Assembly (NCBI GenBank): GCA_030562215.1
Contig: JAUPFL010000001.1
Span: 1,910,501 to 1,974,500 of the forward strand
Length of the DNA stretch: 64,000 nucleotides
Reading direction: 5' to 3'
Origin: Peribacillus frigoritolerans
GTDB lineage: Bacteria > Bacillota > Bacilli > Bacillales > DSM-1321
This document shows, one piece after another, positions 31,475 through 41,269 of this stretch. Position 1 is the stretch's first letter; each line of letters opens with the position of its first letter. The notes beneath the pieces were generated by a model. That model was not told where the DNA came from. It searched no databases and saw only the letters and a program-made list of their open reading frames with translations. Position numbers and translations under genes: made by a program.

Positions 31475-32912
31475 ATGCATATTTTGGATATATCGATCAT
31501 GATTCTATATTTTTCTGTTTTAATCATTGTGGGAGTAATTGGGTCCAGACGGGCAAAAACAGCAGATGATTTCATTGTGGCAGGACGTAATCTTGGTCAT
31601 TTTATGTATTTATCCTGTTTAGCTGCTGTGATATTAGGGGTGCTTCTACTCTAGGAACAGCAAAGCTAGGTTATCAGTTTGGGATATCCGGTATTTGGCT
31701 AGTGGTGATGATCGGGCTCGGCATTATCGCTATCGGGTTGTTTTTAACAAATAAGATATTTAATTTAAAAGTATTGACGATCAGTGAAATGCTCGAGAAG
31801 CGCTACAACTCTCAGACAAGATTGATCAGTGCCCTTGTCTCCGTTATCTATACATTCATGCTGACTGTAACGCAAGTGATTGGGATGGGGACAATTTTAC
31901 ATGTTTTGGCTGGCTGGAATTTAACGATTTCCATGATAGTCGGGGTGGGATCGTTTTATTTTATACAATACTAGGAGGTATGTGGTCAGTCACCATGACT
32001 GATGTCGTGCAATTCGTCATCATGACGATCGGTATTTTCTTTATCATGCTTCCTATGAGCATCTCTAAGGCAGGAGGGTGGGGCTCGCTTAAAGAAAATC
32101 TCCCTGCATCACATTTCGAGTTAGGCAACATTGGCGGAGAGACAATTTTTCAATATTTCCTATTATTTACACTAGGGGTAGTTGTTGGCCAAGATATTTG
32201 GCAGCGTCTATTCACCGCACGAACGAAAGCTGTTTCTCGTGGCGGAACGGTTGGAGCGGGGGTATATAGTGTTTTTTATGCGATTGCAATCAGTATCATT
32301 GGAATGTGCGCTTTTATTATCCTTCCTGATTTAGGCGATCCACAAAATGCATTTACCAGTATAGCGATGGTAACTTTACCTGCTGGTCTATTGGGGGTTG
32401 TCATTGCGAGTGTGGTATCGGCCCTTATGTCCACAGCTTCAGGAACTTTGCTTGCTTCGTCCACTTTAGTTGTCAATGACATCATTAAAAAATATATCGG
32501 GCCGGGAATGAATGAGCGTCAATTTTTAAAAACATCCCGAATTACTACTTTAACGATTGGTGTATTGACCATAATCGTTTCGATATGGATTCAAGATATT
32601 TTAGTTGCATTGGATGTGGCTTACGCAATTTTATCAGGTGCTGTGTTCTTTCCGATCATCCTTGGTTTCTTTTGGAAAAGGGTCACGGCTACAGCAGCAT
32701 TTTACTCGATTCTGGCCAGCATGATCGCTATCATTGTCGGATTGGTGATTAATGGACCTTCCTCAACTCAACCAATTCTGTACGGGCTCGCTACTAGTTT
32801 TGTCGTCATTACTACAATCACTCTTCTAAGTTCCAATAATGATCACAAGAGCGAAAGTGAAGTAAAACAAGATATAAAGGGTAAAGCCGATATGGACACC
32901 ATGGCTAATTGA
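31475..32912 (+). CDS. Sodium:solute symporter, SSS family (two frame breaks)
   Basis: About 480 residues. SRRAKTADDFIVAGRNLG is the N-terminal SSS signature, followed by about 12 helices with GGMWSVTMTDVVQF (helix 5-6) and GQDIWQRLFTARTKAVSRGG, both typical of the proline/pantothenate/urea branch. Breaks near 31637 (G) and 31965-31970. Start ATG 31475 follows AAAGGAGATG. As the second gene of the sigma-54 operon it most likely imports the guanidino substrate. Confidence 0.84.
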
Positions 32913-32956
32913 TGTTTTAGCGAAAAAACGGAAAAAGATTCGAGGAGGAACGGAAT

Positions 32957-33718
32957 ATGACAAAGACAATTTCCCTGCAACCGGCAACATTCAATACAAT
33001 GGAAGAAGAACGCAATCACCGGAAGGAACGTTTGGCGGCTTCATTCCGCCTTTTTTCAAAATTTGGTTTCGATGAAGGGATAGCCGGCCATATTACGGTC
33101 CGTGATCCTAAATATACAGACCATTTCTGGGTCAATCCGTTTGGGATGCATTTTAGTCAAATTTCCGTTTCGGATCTTATATTGGTTAATCATAAAGGTG
33201 ATATCGTAGAGGGGGAACATTCTGTTAATGGTGCTGCCTTTGCCATTCATTCTGAAATCCATAAAGCGCGACCGGATGCGATTGCAGCGGCACATGCTCA
33301 TTCGGTCTATGGAAAGACATGGTCTTCTTTAGGGAGACTGTTAGATCCGATTACGCAAGATGCCTGCCAGTTTTACAATGACCATGCATTATTTGATGAT
33401 TTTACTGGTGTGGTTTATGCATCCGAAGAAGGTAGACGCATTGCTAAGGCTTTAGGTCAATACAAAGCTGTCATCCTCCGCAATCATGGATTGTTAACGG
33501 TCGGACAGTCTGTAGATTCAGCTGCGTGGTGGTTCATAACGATGGAACGTTCATGTCAAGCACAGATAATGGCTGAATCTGTTGGAAAGCCGATTTTTAT
33601 AGAAGAAGAGTATGCAAAGTTAACGGCAGAACAAACGGGAACGGAATATGAGGGATGGCTGAGTTTTCAGCCTCTGTGGGACAGAATCAGAAAAGAGCAA
33701 CCAGATTTCTTGAAGTGA
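32957..33718 (+). CDS. Class II aldolase/adducin-like protein
   Basis: 253 residues, intact. GHITVRDP, the zinc ligands HAHS (about residue 114) and NHGLL (about 177), and the RRIAKALGQYKAVILRNHG block place it in the class II aldolase/adducin family. Family members are fuculose- and ribulose-phosphate aldolases or epimerases, and also a group without sugar phosphate substrates. Ribosome site GAGGAGGAACGG. It is co-transcribed with a ureohydrolase and a D-2-hydroxyacid dehydrogenase, so the substrate may be a small hydroxy acid, perhaps a decarboxylation or retro-aldol step. Function not assigned. Confidence 0.8.
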   Translation: MTKTISLQPATFNTMEEERNHRKERLAASFRLFSKFGFDEGIAGHITVRDPKYTDHFWVNPFGMHFSQISVSDLILVNHKGDIVEGEHSVNGAAFAIHSEIHKARPDAIAAAHAHSVYGKTWSSLGRLLDPITQDACQFYNDHALFDDFTGVVYASEEGRRIAKALGQYKAVILRNHGLLTVGQSVDSAAWWFITMERSCQAQIMAESVGKPIFIEEEYAKLTAEQTGTEYEGWLSFQPLWDRIRKEQPDFLK

Positions 33719-33807
33719 CCATGAAGCAAGGCATGGTATAATCGCAACGGATTGCCTTCCCATAAAAGAGGGAAAAAGGAATCGTAGGTTCTTGAGGAGG
33801 TTTTATA

Positions 33808-34795
33808 ATGTCCGCTTCTAAGAAAACAGCACCTTCACTTTATATCAGGGTCGATATACCGGAAAAATACATCAATGAGTTTAAGGAGATTTGTTCGGAA
33901 GTTGTTGTCGAGCCATGGGAATTCGGCGAGCCCGAACCACAGCCAACAGTTGATTTATCAAAGTTTGATGTAATTTATACGCTGGGGCTTCATGATAATC
34001 TTAACATTATAAAAAAGCTCCAGAGATTAAATGGGTCCATTCAGACAGTGCTGGAGTTGAGGCCATGCTGAATGAAGATATACAAAACAGCGATGTCATC
34101 ATCACCAATGTCAAAGGCTGCACGTCTGTCCCGATTGCTGAGCATACAATTGCGATGTTATCTTCTTTAGCGAGAGGCGTACCGACAATGATCAGAAATC
34201 AAATAAACAAAACTTGGGTTGAAATTCCAGTGAAAGATCTTGAAAATGCGATAGTGGGGATAATTGGGTATGGTGATATTGGCTATGAGATAGCAAAGAG
34301 ATGTAAAGCACTGGGCATGACCATTATTGGGTGCCGCCGGAATCCCTCCAAGAGGAACGAAGAATATGAACCTGCTGATTTGATAATGGGTATGGATCAA
34401 GTGGATGATGTCCTTTCCAGGTCCGATTTTGTCGTCTTGGCACTCCCGTTTACAAAGGATACCTCAGCCCTTTTTAATAAAGAACGCTTAAATAAAATGA
34501 AAAAAGGCAGCTATCTAATTAATGTCGGCCGTGGTAATACGATTGTAGATGAAGATTTAATCGAATCCTTGAGCAATGGGCACATTGCAGGAGCGGCTCT
34601 AGATGTGTTTGAAGTAGAACCTTTACCTAAGGACCACCCTTTCTGGCAGTTGGAAAATGTCATGGTTTCCCCACATAATGCTTACAACTCATCCAAACAC
34701 CTAGATCGTGTAATGGAATTATTCCTGAGAAACTTAAAGCTTTTTTCTGAAGGTAAACCCCTAATGAATGTTGTAGAAAAAAACTTGGTTATTAA
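33808..34795 (+). CDS. D-isomer-specific 2-hydroxyacid dehydrogenase (two frame breaks)
   Basis: About 329 residues. NAD motif GIIGYGDIGYEIAKRC, catalytic Arg in INVGRGNTIVDE, Glu in DVFEVEPLPKDHP and His in VSPHNAY are in place. N-terminal half precedes a break near 34030 (run GGG), after which KWVHSDSAGVEAM can be rebuilt. A further one-base repair near 34787 gives the usual short ending NLGY and a stop at 34795, before the terminator; without it the frame would run through the terminator stem. Ribosome site TTGAGGAGG. It reduces a 2-keto acid or oxidises a D-2-hydroxy acid in the last step of this operon. Confidence 0.83.
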
Positions 34796-34855
34796 CAGCA
34801 AACGGTCTTTTGAAAAGAAAGTTTCAACGATCGATCATAAGAATGAAGTACAAGG

Positions 34856-34884
34856 GCAGACCCGGATTGGGTTTGCTTTTTTTG
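34856..34884 (+). terminator. Terminator of the sigma-54 operon
   Basis: GCAGACCC and GGGTTTGC form an 8-bp stem (one G-T pair) followed by eight T residues. Confidence 0.88.
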
Positions 34885-34966
34885 TTTAAAAGCCGCTGCT
34901 TCATCTTTTTCTTGTATAGGACAATCTCTGATCAGGAAATGCTGGATATAAGGAGGCGATGTATGA

Positions 34967-35059
34967 ATGGGTACTTTCGAAGTTATTTCCCTAATGCTAA
35001 GCTTTGGCATGTTTGTAATTGCTATTCTTGATTTCAAAAATCATGACAAGAATCCTTGA
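34967..35059 (+). CDS. Putative holin-like toxin, 30 residues
   Basis: M-G-T-F-E-V-I-S-L-M-L-S-F-G-M-F-V-I-A-I then LDFKNHDKNP. The pattern, a short start with x-F-E and L-M near residue 10, one hydrophobic helix and a charged tail, fits small holin-like toxins of type I systems (TxpA/BsrG-like, Hol_Tox family). AAGGAGG lies about 10 bases upstream. Such peptides insert in the membrane and are held in check by an antisense RNA overlapping the 3' end; the downstream hairpin at 35194-35237 may belong to this unit. No antisense promoter could be confirmed by eye. Confidence 0.6.
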   Translation: MGTFEVISLMLSFGMFVIAILDFKNHDKNP

Positions 35060-35193
35060 AGATAATGAAGGCCGGCTGATTATTTTGATTAATAATGGAA
35101 GCGTTTAAAAAAGTAGCGGGTTGTTTATAGAAGGTATTGATTTTCTCGATTTATTAAACTTGCAGAGAACACCATTAGGAGGTGTTCTTCATA

Positions 35194-35237
35194 CTGTAGA
35201 CAAACTCGATGAAAACTCAGTTTGCCTGCAGTTTTTT
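35194..35237 (+). terminator. Terminator downstream of the small toxin gene
   Basis: CTGTAGACAAACT pairs with AGTTTGCCTGCAG with two mismatches, then TTTTTTATTT. Confidence 0.75.
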
Positions 35238-35251
35238 ATTTGAAAGGTTCA

Positions 35252-35375
35252 GTTGATTTCAGAAATCCGCTCCCTTTCCGCCGACTGCCTGCCAAGCCTC
35301 CTCGGCGCAAGCGCCTGTGTGGTCTCGTCTAGCCAGTTATTCGGCAGGAGTGTCGCAAATTTCTTCAATCCAATG
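35252..35375 (+). repeat. Dispersed intergenic repeat, copy A
   Basis: A GC-rich block starting AGTTGATTTC, with CGCTCCCTTTCCGCCGACTG and GCCTCCTCGGCG. A shorter inverted relative lies at 49428-49501 and a related one at 39072-39186. I recognise the CCTCCTCGGCG type of element as common between genes in Bacillus genomes; it codes for nothing obvious. Confidence 0.7.
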
Positions 35376-35421
35376 AGGATTGCAAAAAACATAAAGGCCG
35401 AGCACTATTTAGGTATCATCT

Positions 35422-35473
35422 TTGACAAAACAATGATATACAAGTATAGTCTCTAATAGACCGGTTGATATAA
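35422..35473 (+). promoter_or_regulatory. lmrA promoter with operator
   Basis: -35 TTGACA (35422-35427), 17-bp spacer, -10 TATAGT (35445-35450). Directly after it, ATAGACCGGTTGATATAA (35456-35473) agrees with the LmrA/YxaF box of B. subtilis, which I recall as ATAGACCRGTCWCTATWT. The repressor would act on its own operon. Confidence 0.75.
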
Positions 35474-35493
35474 TTTCAAGGAGTGATCCAGCT

Positions 35494-36066
35494 ATGGCAG
35501 AAAAACGAAACTCGAAAGACATTCTTATTGAAGCTGCTTCCCGGCTTTTTCGTATACGTGGATATTACGGTGTAGGGCTTAAGGACATTATTGAGGAAAG
35601 TGGTATCCCAAAAGGTTCGCTGTATCATTATTTTCCGAAAGGCAAAGAAGAATTGGCGATCGAGGCGATTATTCATACAAAAGAATTCGTGATAGATGAA
35701 ATTAAACGGGGATTTGATGAAATCGAAGACCCTATCAAAGCCATTCAGTCTCATATTTTTCATTTATCCGAGGTTTTTGGTGATAGTGAAAATCTATTAG
35801 GTCTGCCCATCGGGACGATTGCAGCGGAAACATATACGACGAGTGAGCAGATAAGAACGGCTTGTCAAGAAGCGATAGAAGAATGGCAATCCATATATGT
35901 GAAGAAATTACTCGAGGAGGAATTCAGTGAAAAACGGGCAAAAGAATTGAGTATCGTAATTAATGCTTTAATTGAAGGTGGTATCCTTTTATCCTTAACG
36001 GCGAAAAACGGAGAACCTCTCCAAGCCATTGCGGAACAGATACCATTATTGCTGATAAAGAAATAA
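35494..36066 (+). CDS. lmrA: TetR-family repressor LmrA
   Basis: 190 residues, intact. N-terminal TetR DNA-binding domain (ILIEAASRLFRIRGYYGVGL, IIEESGIPKGSLYHYFPKGKEELA), and an all-helical ligand domain ending QIPLLLIKK. Size, ligand domain and the neighbouring 14-helix exporter match B. subtilis LmrA/YxaF. It would release DNA on binding certain flavonoids or drugs. Ribosome site AAGGAGTG. Confidence 0.8.
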   Translation: MAEKRNSKDILIEAASRLFRIRGYYGVGLKDIIEESGIPKGSLYHYFPKGKEELAIEAIIHTKEFVIDEIKRGFDEIEDPIKAIQSHIFHLSEVFGDSENLLGLPIGTIAAETYTTSEQIRTACQEAIEEWQSIYVKKLLEEEFSEKRAKELSIVINALIEGGILLSLTAKNGEPLQAIAEQIPLLLIKK

Positions 36067-36127
36067 GTCATGCGAAAAAATTATCTTAAGCTTAGGTCGA
36101 ACAGTTAGTAATTGGAGGAATCATTTT

Positions 36128-37554
36128 ATGTCAGCAGATGCAACACAGCAACAAAATCCAGTCATTAGAACGACCCCCATTTTAATTGCATTTTTAATTG
36201 CAGGGTTCATTGGGTTATTCAGCGAGACGGCATTAAACATGGCGCTGGGGGATTTAATACAAGAATTCAATGTCAGTCCTTCAACCGTGCAATGGCTTAC
36301 AACGGGTTACCTATTGACATTGGGGATATTGGTTCCCGTTTCGGGACTCTTGATTCAGTGGTTCAATACTCGTCAATTATTCATTGCCTCAATGGTGTTC
36401 TCCATCATTGGGACGCTCATTGCTGCAATTGCACCTGGGTTCGGCATCTTGATGCTAGCCCGTGTCATCCAGGCAATCGGAACGGGTCTTTTATTACCTC
36501 TCATGTTCAATACCATTTTATTGATTTTCCCTATTCATAAAAGGGGAGCGACAATGGGATTGATGGGGCTGGTGATCATGTTTGCCCCAGCCATCGGACC
36601 GACAGTTTCAGGCTTGATTATTGAAAATCTAAAATGGAATTACATTTTCTGGGTGTCTTTGCCGTTCTTTGTGATCGCTTTACTATTCGGTCTCAAGTAT
36701 ATGCAAAACGTTTCAATAATCACTAAACCTAAAATCGATGTCCCATCCATTATTTTATCGACCATTGGTTTTGGGGGAATTGTTTATGGCTTTAGTATTG
36801 TTGGAGAGCAAGGATGGAGCAATGCGATAGTTCTATCCTCGATCATTGTTGGACTTATAGCGCTATTCCTGTTTGCTGTGAGACAATTCAACATGGATAA
36901 ACCGATGATTGACTTGCGCGTTTTTAAATACCCGATGTTCACGTTAGGATTAATAACTGTCTTCATCACCTTCATGGTCATCATGTCATCCATGATTCTC
37001 TTACCGTTATACCTGCAAACCGGGCTTGCATTAGCTGCGTTTTCTGCTGGGCTGGTACTATTACCGGGTGGAGTTCTTAATGGTATCATGTCTCCGGTTA
37101 CGGGGCGCATTTTTGATAAGTTCGGGCCAAGAGGGTTAGTTATCCCAGGTTTCATTATCATGATTGTCATGTTATGGACTTTGACGAACCTAACGACTGG
37201 AACTTCGATCATCATGGTAGTCGTCATGCATTCCCTCCTTATGATTGGCGTTTCGATGGTCATGATGCCTGCCCAGACAAATGGGCTGAATCAACTGCCG
37301 AAAAATCTTTATCCGGATGGAACGGCACTCATGAATACATTGCAACAAGTATCGGGGGCCATCGGTACAACCGTTGCCATTACAATCATGTCAGCATCCC
37401 AAAAAATTATATGGCAAATGCAGAAGATCCTTTCGATCCATCTGCCATCAGCGGTTCATTGACTGCAGGCGTCCAAGATGCCTTTATTTTCGGTCTTGTC
37501 CTTGCAATCATTGGTTTGATCGTGTCGTTTTTTATCAGGACAGCACGAGACTAA
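36128..37554 (+). CDS. lmrB: Multidrug/lincomycin efflux MFS transporter LmrB (one frame break)
   Basis: About 475 residues, DHA2 drug:H+ antiporter with 14 helices. SETALNMALGDLIQEFNVSP, WLTTGYLLTLGILVPVSGLL and the motif C segment GLVIMFAPAIGPTVSGLI are visible. Close to B. subtilis LmrB. The frame breaks at about 37405 in an A run; one A gives SASQKNYMANAEDPFDPSA. Ribosome site TGGAGG, 61 bases after lmrA. Exports lincomycin, puromycin or similar compounds by family knowledge. Confidence 0.84.
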
Positions 37555-37582
37555 TAAGATATTAATGAAAAAAAGATAAATT

Positions 37583-37621
37583 AGCCAGCAGGGAAAGATT
37601 TTCTCTGTCTGGCTTTTTTTG
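37583..37621 (+). terminator. lmrAB terminator
   Basis: AGCCAGCAGGGAAA pairs with TTCTCTGTCTGGCT, followed by TTTTTTT. Confidence 0.85.
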
Positions 37622-37795
37622 TTTGAAAAAAGCATGATGAATAAAACGTTTTTCATTGGTCTTTTTCACCATATTCCATCGATTGCTATAAAAACAGAGT
37701 GAATTATTTGAAAATTAACCACTTATCGGATAATCTTACACAGTAATAGTTACGAAAATTTAGCCTAGGTAAAGCGGTTAACAGGAGGAATTCAA

Positions 37796-38852
37796 ATGAA
37801 TACAATAAAAACCAAAATGTTTGAACCTGTAACAATAGGTGCATGGAACTTAAAAACAAGAACGGCAATGGCTCCTATGACACGGGCGTTTGCCGAAAAC
37901 GAAACGGGTGTTGTGAATGACCTGACCGTAGAATATTACCGAAAAAGGGCACAAGATGGAATCGGGCTTATCATCACTGAAGGTGCAGTGATTTCACCAA
38001 GAGCAAAGGGCAATCCTGGGGTTCCCGGAATATATACTCAAGAGCAAATCGACGGGTGGAAAAAAGTAACGGAAGCAGTACACGCAGAAGGCGGAACGAT
38101 TATTGCGCAAATCTGGCATGTGGGCCGTGCAAGCCATCATGAAATTGCAGGAGGACTTCCTCCGCAGGCTCCGTCACCTATTGCTGCGGAAGGAAAGGTT
38201 TCACGGTTTGGCAAACCTTTTGACATTCCTGAAGAAATGACAGAGACGGATATTGCAGAAGTTGTGAACCAATATAAACAAGCTGCAAAGAATGCAATGG
38301 ATGCTGGCTTTGACGGCGTAGAAATTCATGGTGCACACGGCTACTTAATAGACCAGTTCAATTCTGACACTTCGAATAAAAGGAGCGATCGGTACGGTGG
38401 TGATTTAAAACAGCGTCTGACATTCATGAAGGAAGTGCTAAAAGCAGTTATTGAGACGGTAGGAGTGGAACGCACCCTTATTCGTTTCTCGGCTTTGAAA
38501 ATTGACCAGCCGTCTTATATGTGGGAAGATCCTGAAAAAGCGATCCAAACATTTATTGAAGCGTTCAATGAAACAGGAGTCAAAATGATCCACCCATCCA
38601 CGATGGAATTTACCAAACCGATTGCAAGAGGATTGACCATGCATGAATTGGTACGCTGCCACTGGGATGGAATTATAGTTGGTGTGGGGGGCTTGATCCA
38701 GAAACAGCAGAAGCCGCCCTGGAAAAAGGCATCATTGATATTGCGGCGATTGGACGTCCGCTTATCGCCAACCCGGATTATTTGGCACGAATTAAGCGGG
38801 ATGAAAAACTTGTTGATTACGAGGCGAAGATACATTTAGGGCAACTGATTTA
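37796..38852 (+). CDS. Old Yellow Enzyme family NADH:flavin oxidoreductase (two frame breaks)
   Basis: About 355 residues. FEPVTIGAWNLKTRTAMAPM, WHVGRASHHEIAGG, and the active-site block EIHGAHGYLIDQFNSDTSNKRSDRYGG (two His that bind the substrate carbonyl) mark an ene-reductase of the NemA/OYE type with FMN. The last 50 residues (AALEKGIIDIAAIGRPLIANP) are reached only after a shift near 38690; another lies near 38630. Start ATG 37796 follows CAGGAGG. It probably detoxifies unsaturated aldehydes, ketones or nitro compounds. Confidence 0.83.
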
Positions 38853-38927
38853 ATAGCGATAAGATAAAAGGCAGGCTTGTTCATGACAGGACAATGCAGT
38901 ACCCATACTTCCGTTTCTATGACTGAT

Positions 38928-38958
38928 GCGATTCTTCTTCAAGAAGGGTCGCCTTTTT
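38928..38958 (+). terminator. Terminator after the OYE gene
   Basis: GCGATTCTTCTT and AAGAAGGGTCGC pair with two mismatches, followed by CTTTTTAAT. Confidence 0.75.
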
Positions 38959-39071
38959 AATAAAACGCTGGTTGTTTAATCTAGGTAAAACAATTAGGCC
39001 AGTTATTTCGGGAACATCATTTACTGAAAGATAAGTTTCCCGAGACCCTTTAATGGCTTGTACAGTTTGGA

Positions 39072-39186
39072 CGTTGATTTCCGCTCACCGCGGTCGGTCA
39101 GGGAGCCTCCTCGGCATGCGCCTGCGGGGACTCTCCTAGATGCGCTTTCCCCGTAGGAGTCTTGTGCCTTCCTCTCCAATCAACTT
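39072..39186 (+). repeat. Dispersed intergenic repeat, copy B
   Basis: About 115 bases bounded by GTTGATT and AATCAAC, with inner CGCTCACCGCGGTCGG, GGGAGCCTCCTCGGC and CGCCTGCGGGG. Same class as copy A but a different subtype. It abuts the 3' end of a broken peptidase gene. Confidence 0.72.
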
Positions 39187-39195
39187 ATACAACAG

Positions 39196-39600
39196 TTAGA
39201 TAGAAACCATGCCTGAGGAGTAGAAGGTGTTGGTTTGGGAACATAAATATCGTTCTTTTAGTTCCGTTTTTGCCTTTACAATTAACTCAGGATTCTGAAG
39301 TACTTCTACTGCAGTGGCCGCAATAACCTTGCCTGCATGAAGCATTCCTTTATGGGCAATGGATGTTGATCCGCGTGTAACCCCGCCAGCTATGCAAAGG
39401 GGATCCAAGAACAAAACAAGCTGTTGTGTATTGGGCAGTAGGAACAATCCAACTAACATCTCCCACATCCGAGGAACCTGTTAATAATGATTGGAAGCCC
39501 TCAATTGGTTCTAGCCAATTTGCCAATGCATCACCTTGATTATCTTCAAAAGGATTGATTGTAGAGCAGAAGATCCTAAGGCAAAAGAATCGAATAAGCT
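39196..39600 (-). pseudogene. M20-family amidohydrolase remnant (AbgB-like)
   Basis: On the minus strand, about 130 C-terminal residues survive: NQGDALANWLEPIEGFQSL, SSDVGDVSWIVPTAQ, then after a shift GVTRGSTSIAHKGMLHAGKV. This is the metal-binding and C-terminal part of M20 aminobenzoyl-glutamate hydrolase-type enzymes. The N-terminal two thirds and any start are missing, and upstream sequence is unrelated, so this one is a true fragment and not just a sequencing error. It ends against repeat copy B. Confidence 0.7.
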
Positions 39601-39807
39601 AACTCAACATGATTTTTATATTCACTTCCGATATAAATATGAAAAACGGCCCTCTAATTAAAACTTTCTGGGGAGGCTGTTTTGCAGCACTCCAGTTACA
39701 GTTCGGAACATTTTTAATGAATTTGGCTTTTTGGAATCAAAGCTGGTCCAGTGGACACAGATAATTCAATGAGTCGCCCTTTTTGGATTTAAGGGGGAAA
39801 ATGACCT

Positions 39808-39909
39808 ATGAAAAGTGTTCTTTTTGATCGCTTTCTGTCCAATAACAAAAAAAGGTTGCCTGCAAATGAAACAAACCGGTCTGAATATGGCCGGTTTGTT
39901 TCAATTTAG
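39808..39909 (+). CDS. Possible 33-residue protein, doubtful
   Basis: A short frame with AAGGGGGAAA about ten bases upstream and a basic, hydrophilic product. Its last third lies inside a perfect hairpin (39867-39903), which argues against real coding. I do not recognise it. It may instead be the leader of a small RNA. Confidence 0.2.
   Translation: MKSVLFDRFLSNNKKRLPANETNRSEYGRFVSI
39867..39903. terminator. Perfect 13-bp hairpin
   Basis: TGAAACAAACCGG and CCGGTTTGTTTCA with an 11-base loop; T content after it is modest. Likely a transcription stop between the region to the left and the convergent small gene. Confidence 0.65.
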
Positions 39910-40038
39910 TTACTCTGATTTAGAGCTCTGATCTTTATTTCTTTTATTTCCTTTGCTGTTGTCCCCACTAACAGGGGTTTGTCCGTGTAATTGCGGTGAA
40001 TTTTGGTTACAGCTGCCTTTATTGAATTTTTTTGTCAT
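39910..40038 (-). CDS. Small hydrophilic protein, possibly a minor spore protein
   Basis: 42 residues rich in Lys, Asn, Gln and Ser (MTKKFNKGSCNQNSPQ, HGQTPVSGDNSKGNKRNK). Start ATG 40038 has an excellent GAAAGGAGATGTGAGAC upstream. Composition and size recall SspP/SspN-type minor small acid-soluble spore proteins, but no firm motif is present and the single Cys is unusual. Ends against the hairpin at 39867-39903. Confidence 0.5.
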   Translation of the reverse strand: MTKKFNKGSCNQNSPQLHGQTPVSGDNSKGNKRNKDQSSKSE

Positions 40039-40694
40039 GTCTCACATCTCCTTTCTTTTTCAAATACAGTTTGTCCCTTTTTGGTGAACTTATGTTTCTC
40101 ACTTGAAAGGAGCATCTTTATCCAAATGATATTTTCATTCACGGCTATTAAGGAAGCCCAGTAAGGAGAATAGGTAGAATAATCATTACCTGTTGAAAAA
40201 AGGGCACAGCTGCATATCGAGTCAGGTTGGTTTTACAGGGGACTGAGTTAAAGTCTTAAAACGTATGTCGGGCCTTACAGTTTATCATCTGGAACCAGTA
40301 AGGGGAATTGTCATTTCGCCTGAGGGATCTTACCTAGACAAAGCGTACAAAATGGCTGTTATGATTGTTGAAAGTGCTAATTATGAAGATAAAATAATCG
40401 TAAGGGAATGTTCGCAAACTAGAGGATCTTTTAACTTAGTACATTCACGAGGTTTAAATTACATAATTCTTACTTTATTTTAAAAAAGCTTGCAGTAGTA
40501 GTTTGTAGCTCTGAAAAAAAGAAAATCATATACAGATAAATGGTTTCAAGGATACATGTGGCATTCTTTTTTAAAGCATGCATGCGTGATCTTTCCTTTC
40601 TTATTGTAATTTCATCAATTATACTAATGAATTTATACAAAATCTTCCTCTTTGTTAGATTACCTGCCATTGTTTTTCTGGATGTACGATTTTG
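40039..40694. other. Low-information intergenic stretch
   Basis: 656 AT-rich bases. A 72-codon frame at 40265-40483 has no ribosome site and no recognisable family. I see nothing else to support. Confidence 0.4.
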
Positions 40695-40972
40695 TTGAAA
40701 AAGGATCGTTCACCATTGCCAACTGATGCCATGTATATGAAGGAAGGCTATTATAAGTGGACAATATTTTCAATAATTGCCTCGATAGAATATATTTCTT
40801 GCTATTTTGGGATTTTGGTATGTACTTTATGAAGGGTCAGTAGAATATTTACTTCACAGTTACTTTCACTTGTACCATTAATTCATATGAGGGAGCTTTT
40901 CTGGTTGCTGTTTTTTCTTACTTAATAAGCGCTTTTTTTCATGCACTTTCAAAAAAGAATATTAGCTTATAG
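40695..40972 (+). CDS. Small membrane protein, frame-disrupted
   Basis: Translating with two or three one-base shifts gives a coherent small protein: MKKDRSPLPTDAMYMKEGYY, a hydrophobic helix KWTIFSIIASIEYISCYFGIL, VCTLYEGSVEYLLHS, and a last helix YEGAFLVAVFSYLISAFFHA with tail LSKKNISL. About 90 residues, two or three membrane helices. A terminator follows 35 bases later, as expected for a real gene. Start (TTG 40695) is uncertain as no ribosome site is clear. Family not recognised. It may be decayed or only mis-sequenced. Confidence 0.45.
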
Positions 40973-41007
40973 TTCAAAAGTGGGGCAGAATATCTCGAAG
41001 GAAATAT

Positions 41008-41036
41008 AAAAAAGACAGAATTATTCTGCCTTTTTT
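41008..41036 (+). terminator. Terminator after the small membrane protein
   Basis: AAAAAAGACAGAA pairs with TTCTGCCTTTTTT, 3-base loop, T run at the end. Confidence 0.8.
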
Positions 41037-41269
41037 ATCTAACTTTTACATAGTTATATAAAGTACTTTTCACTCATTTATTAAACTATTCAATTCTATA
41101 GTATTGATATTTCCTGGAAATTCTAAATGATCTTCATTTTCTGTTATAATACAAACATTTATGGATACCCAGGGCTAAGATGATACAACTTAAAAAGATT
41201 ATTCATCCAAATATTGTAGGTACGAGAATCATTTGGGTGATCTTTGTAAACCCTGGGGAGGCACAATCC

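Noticed and set aside
40265..40483. 72-codon open frame
   Set aside because: No ribosome site, no family features, and surrounded by sequence of similar random composition.
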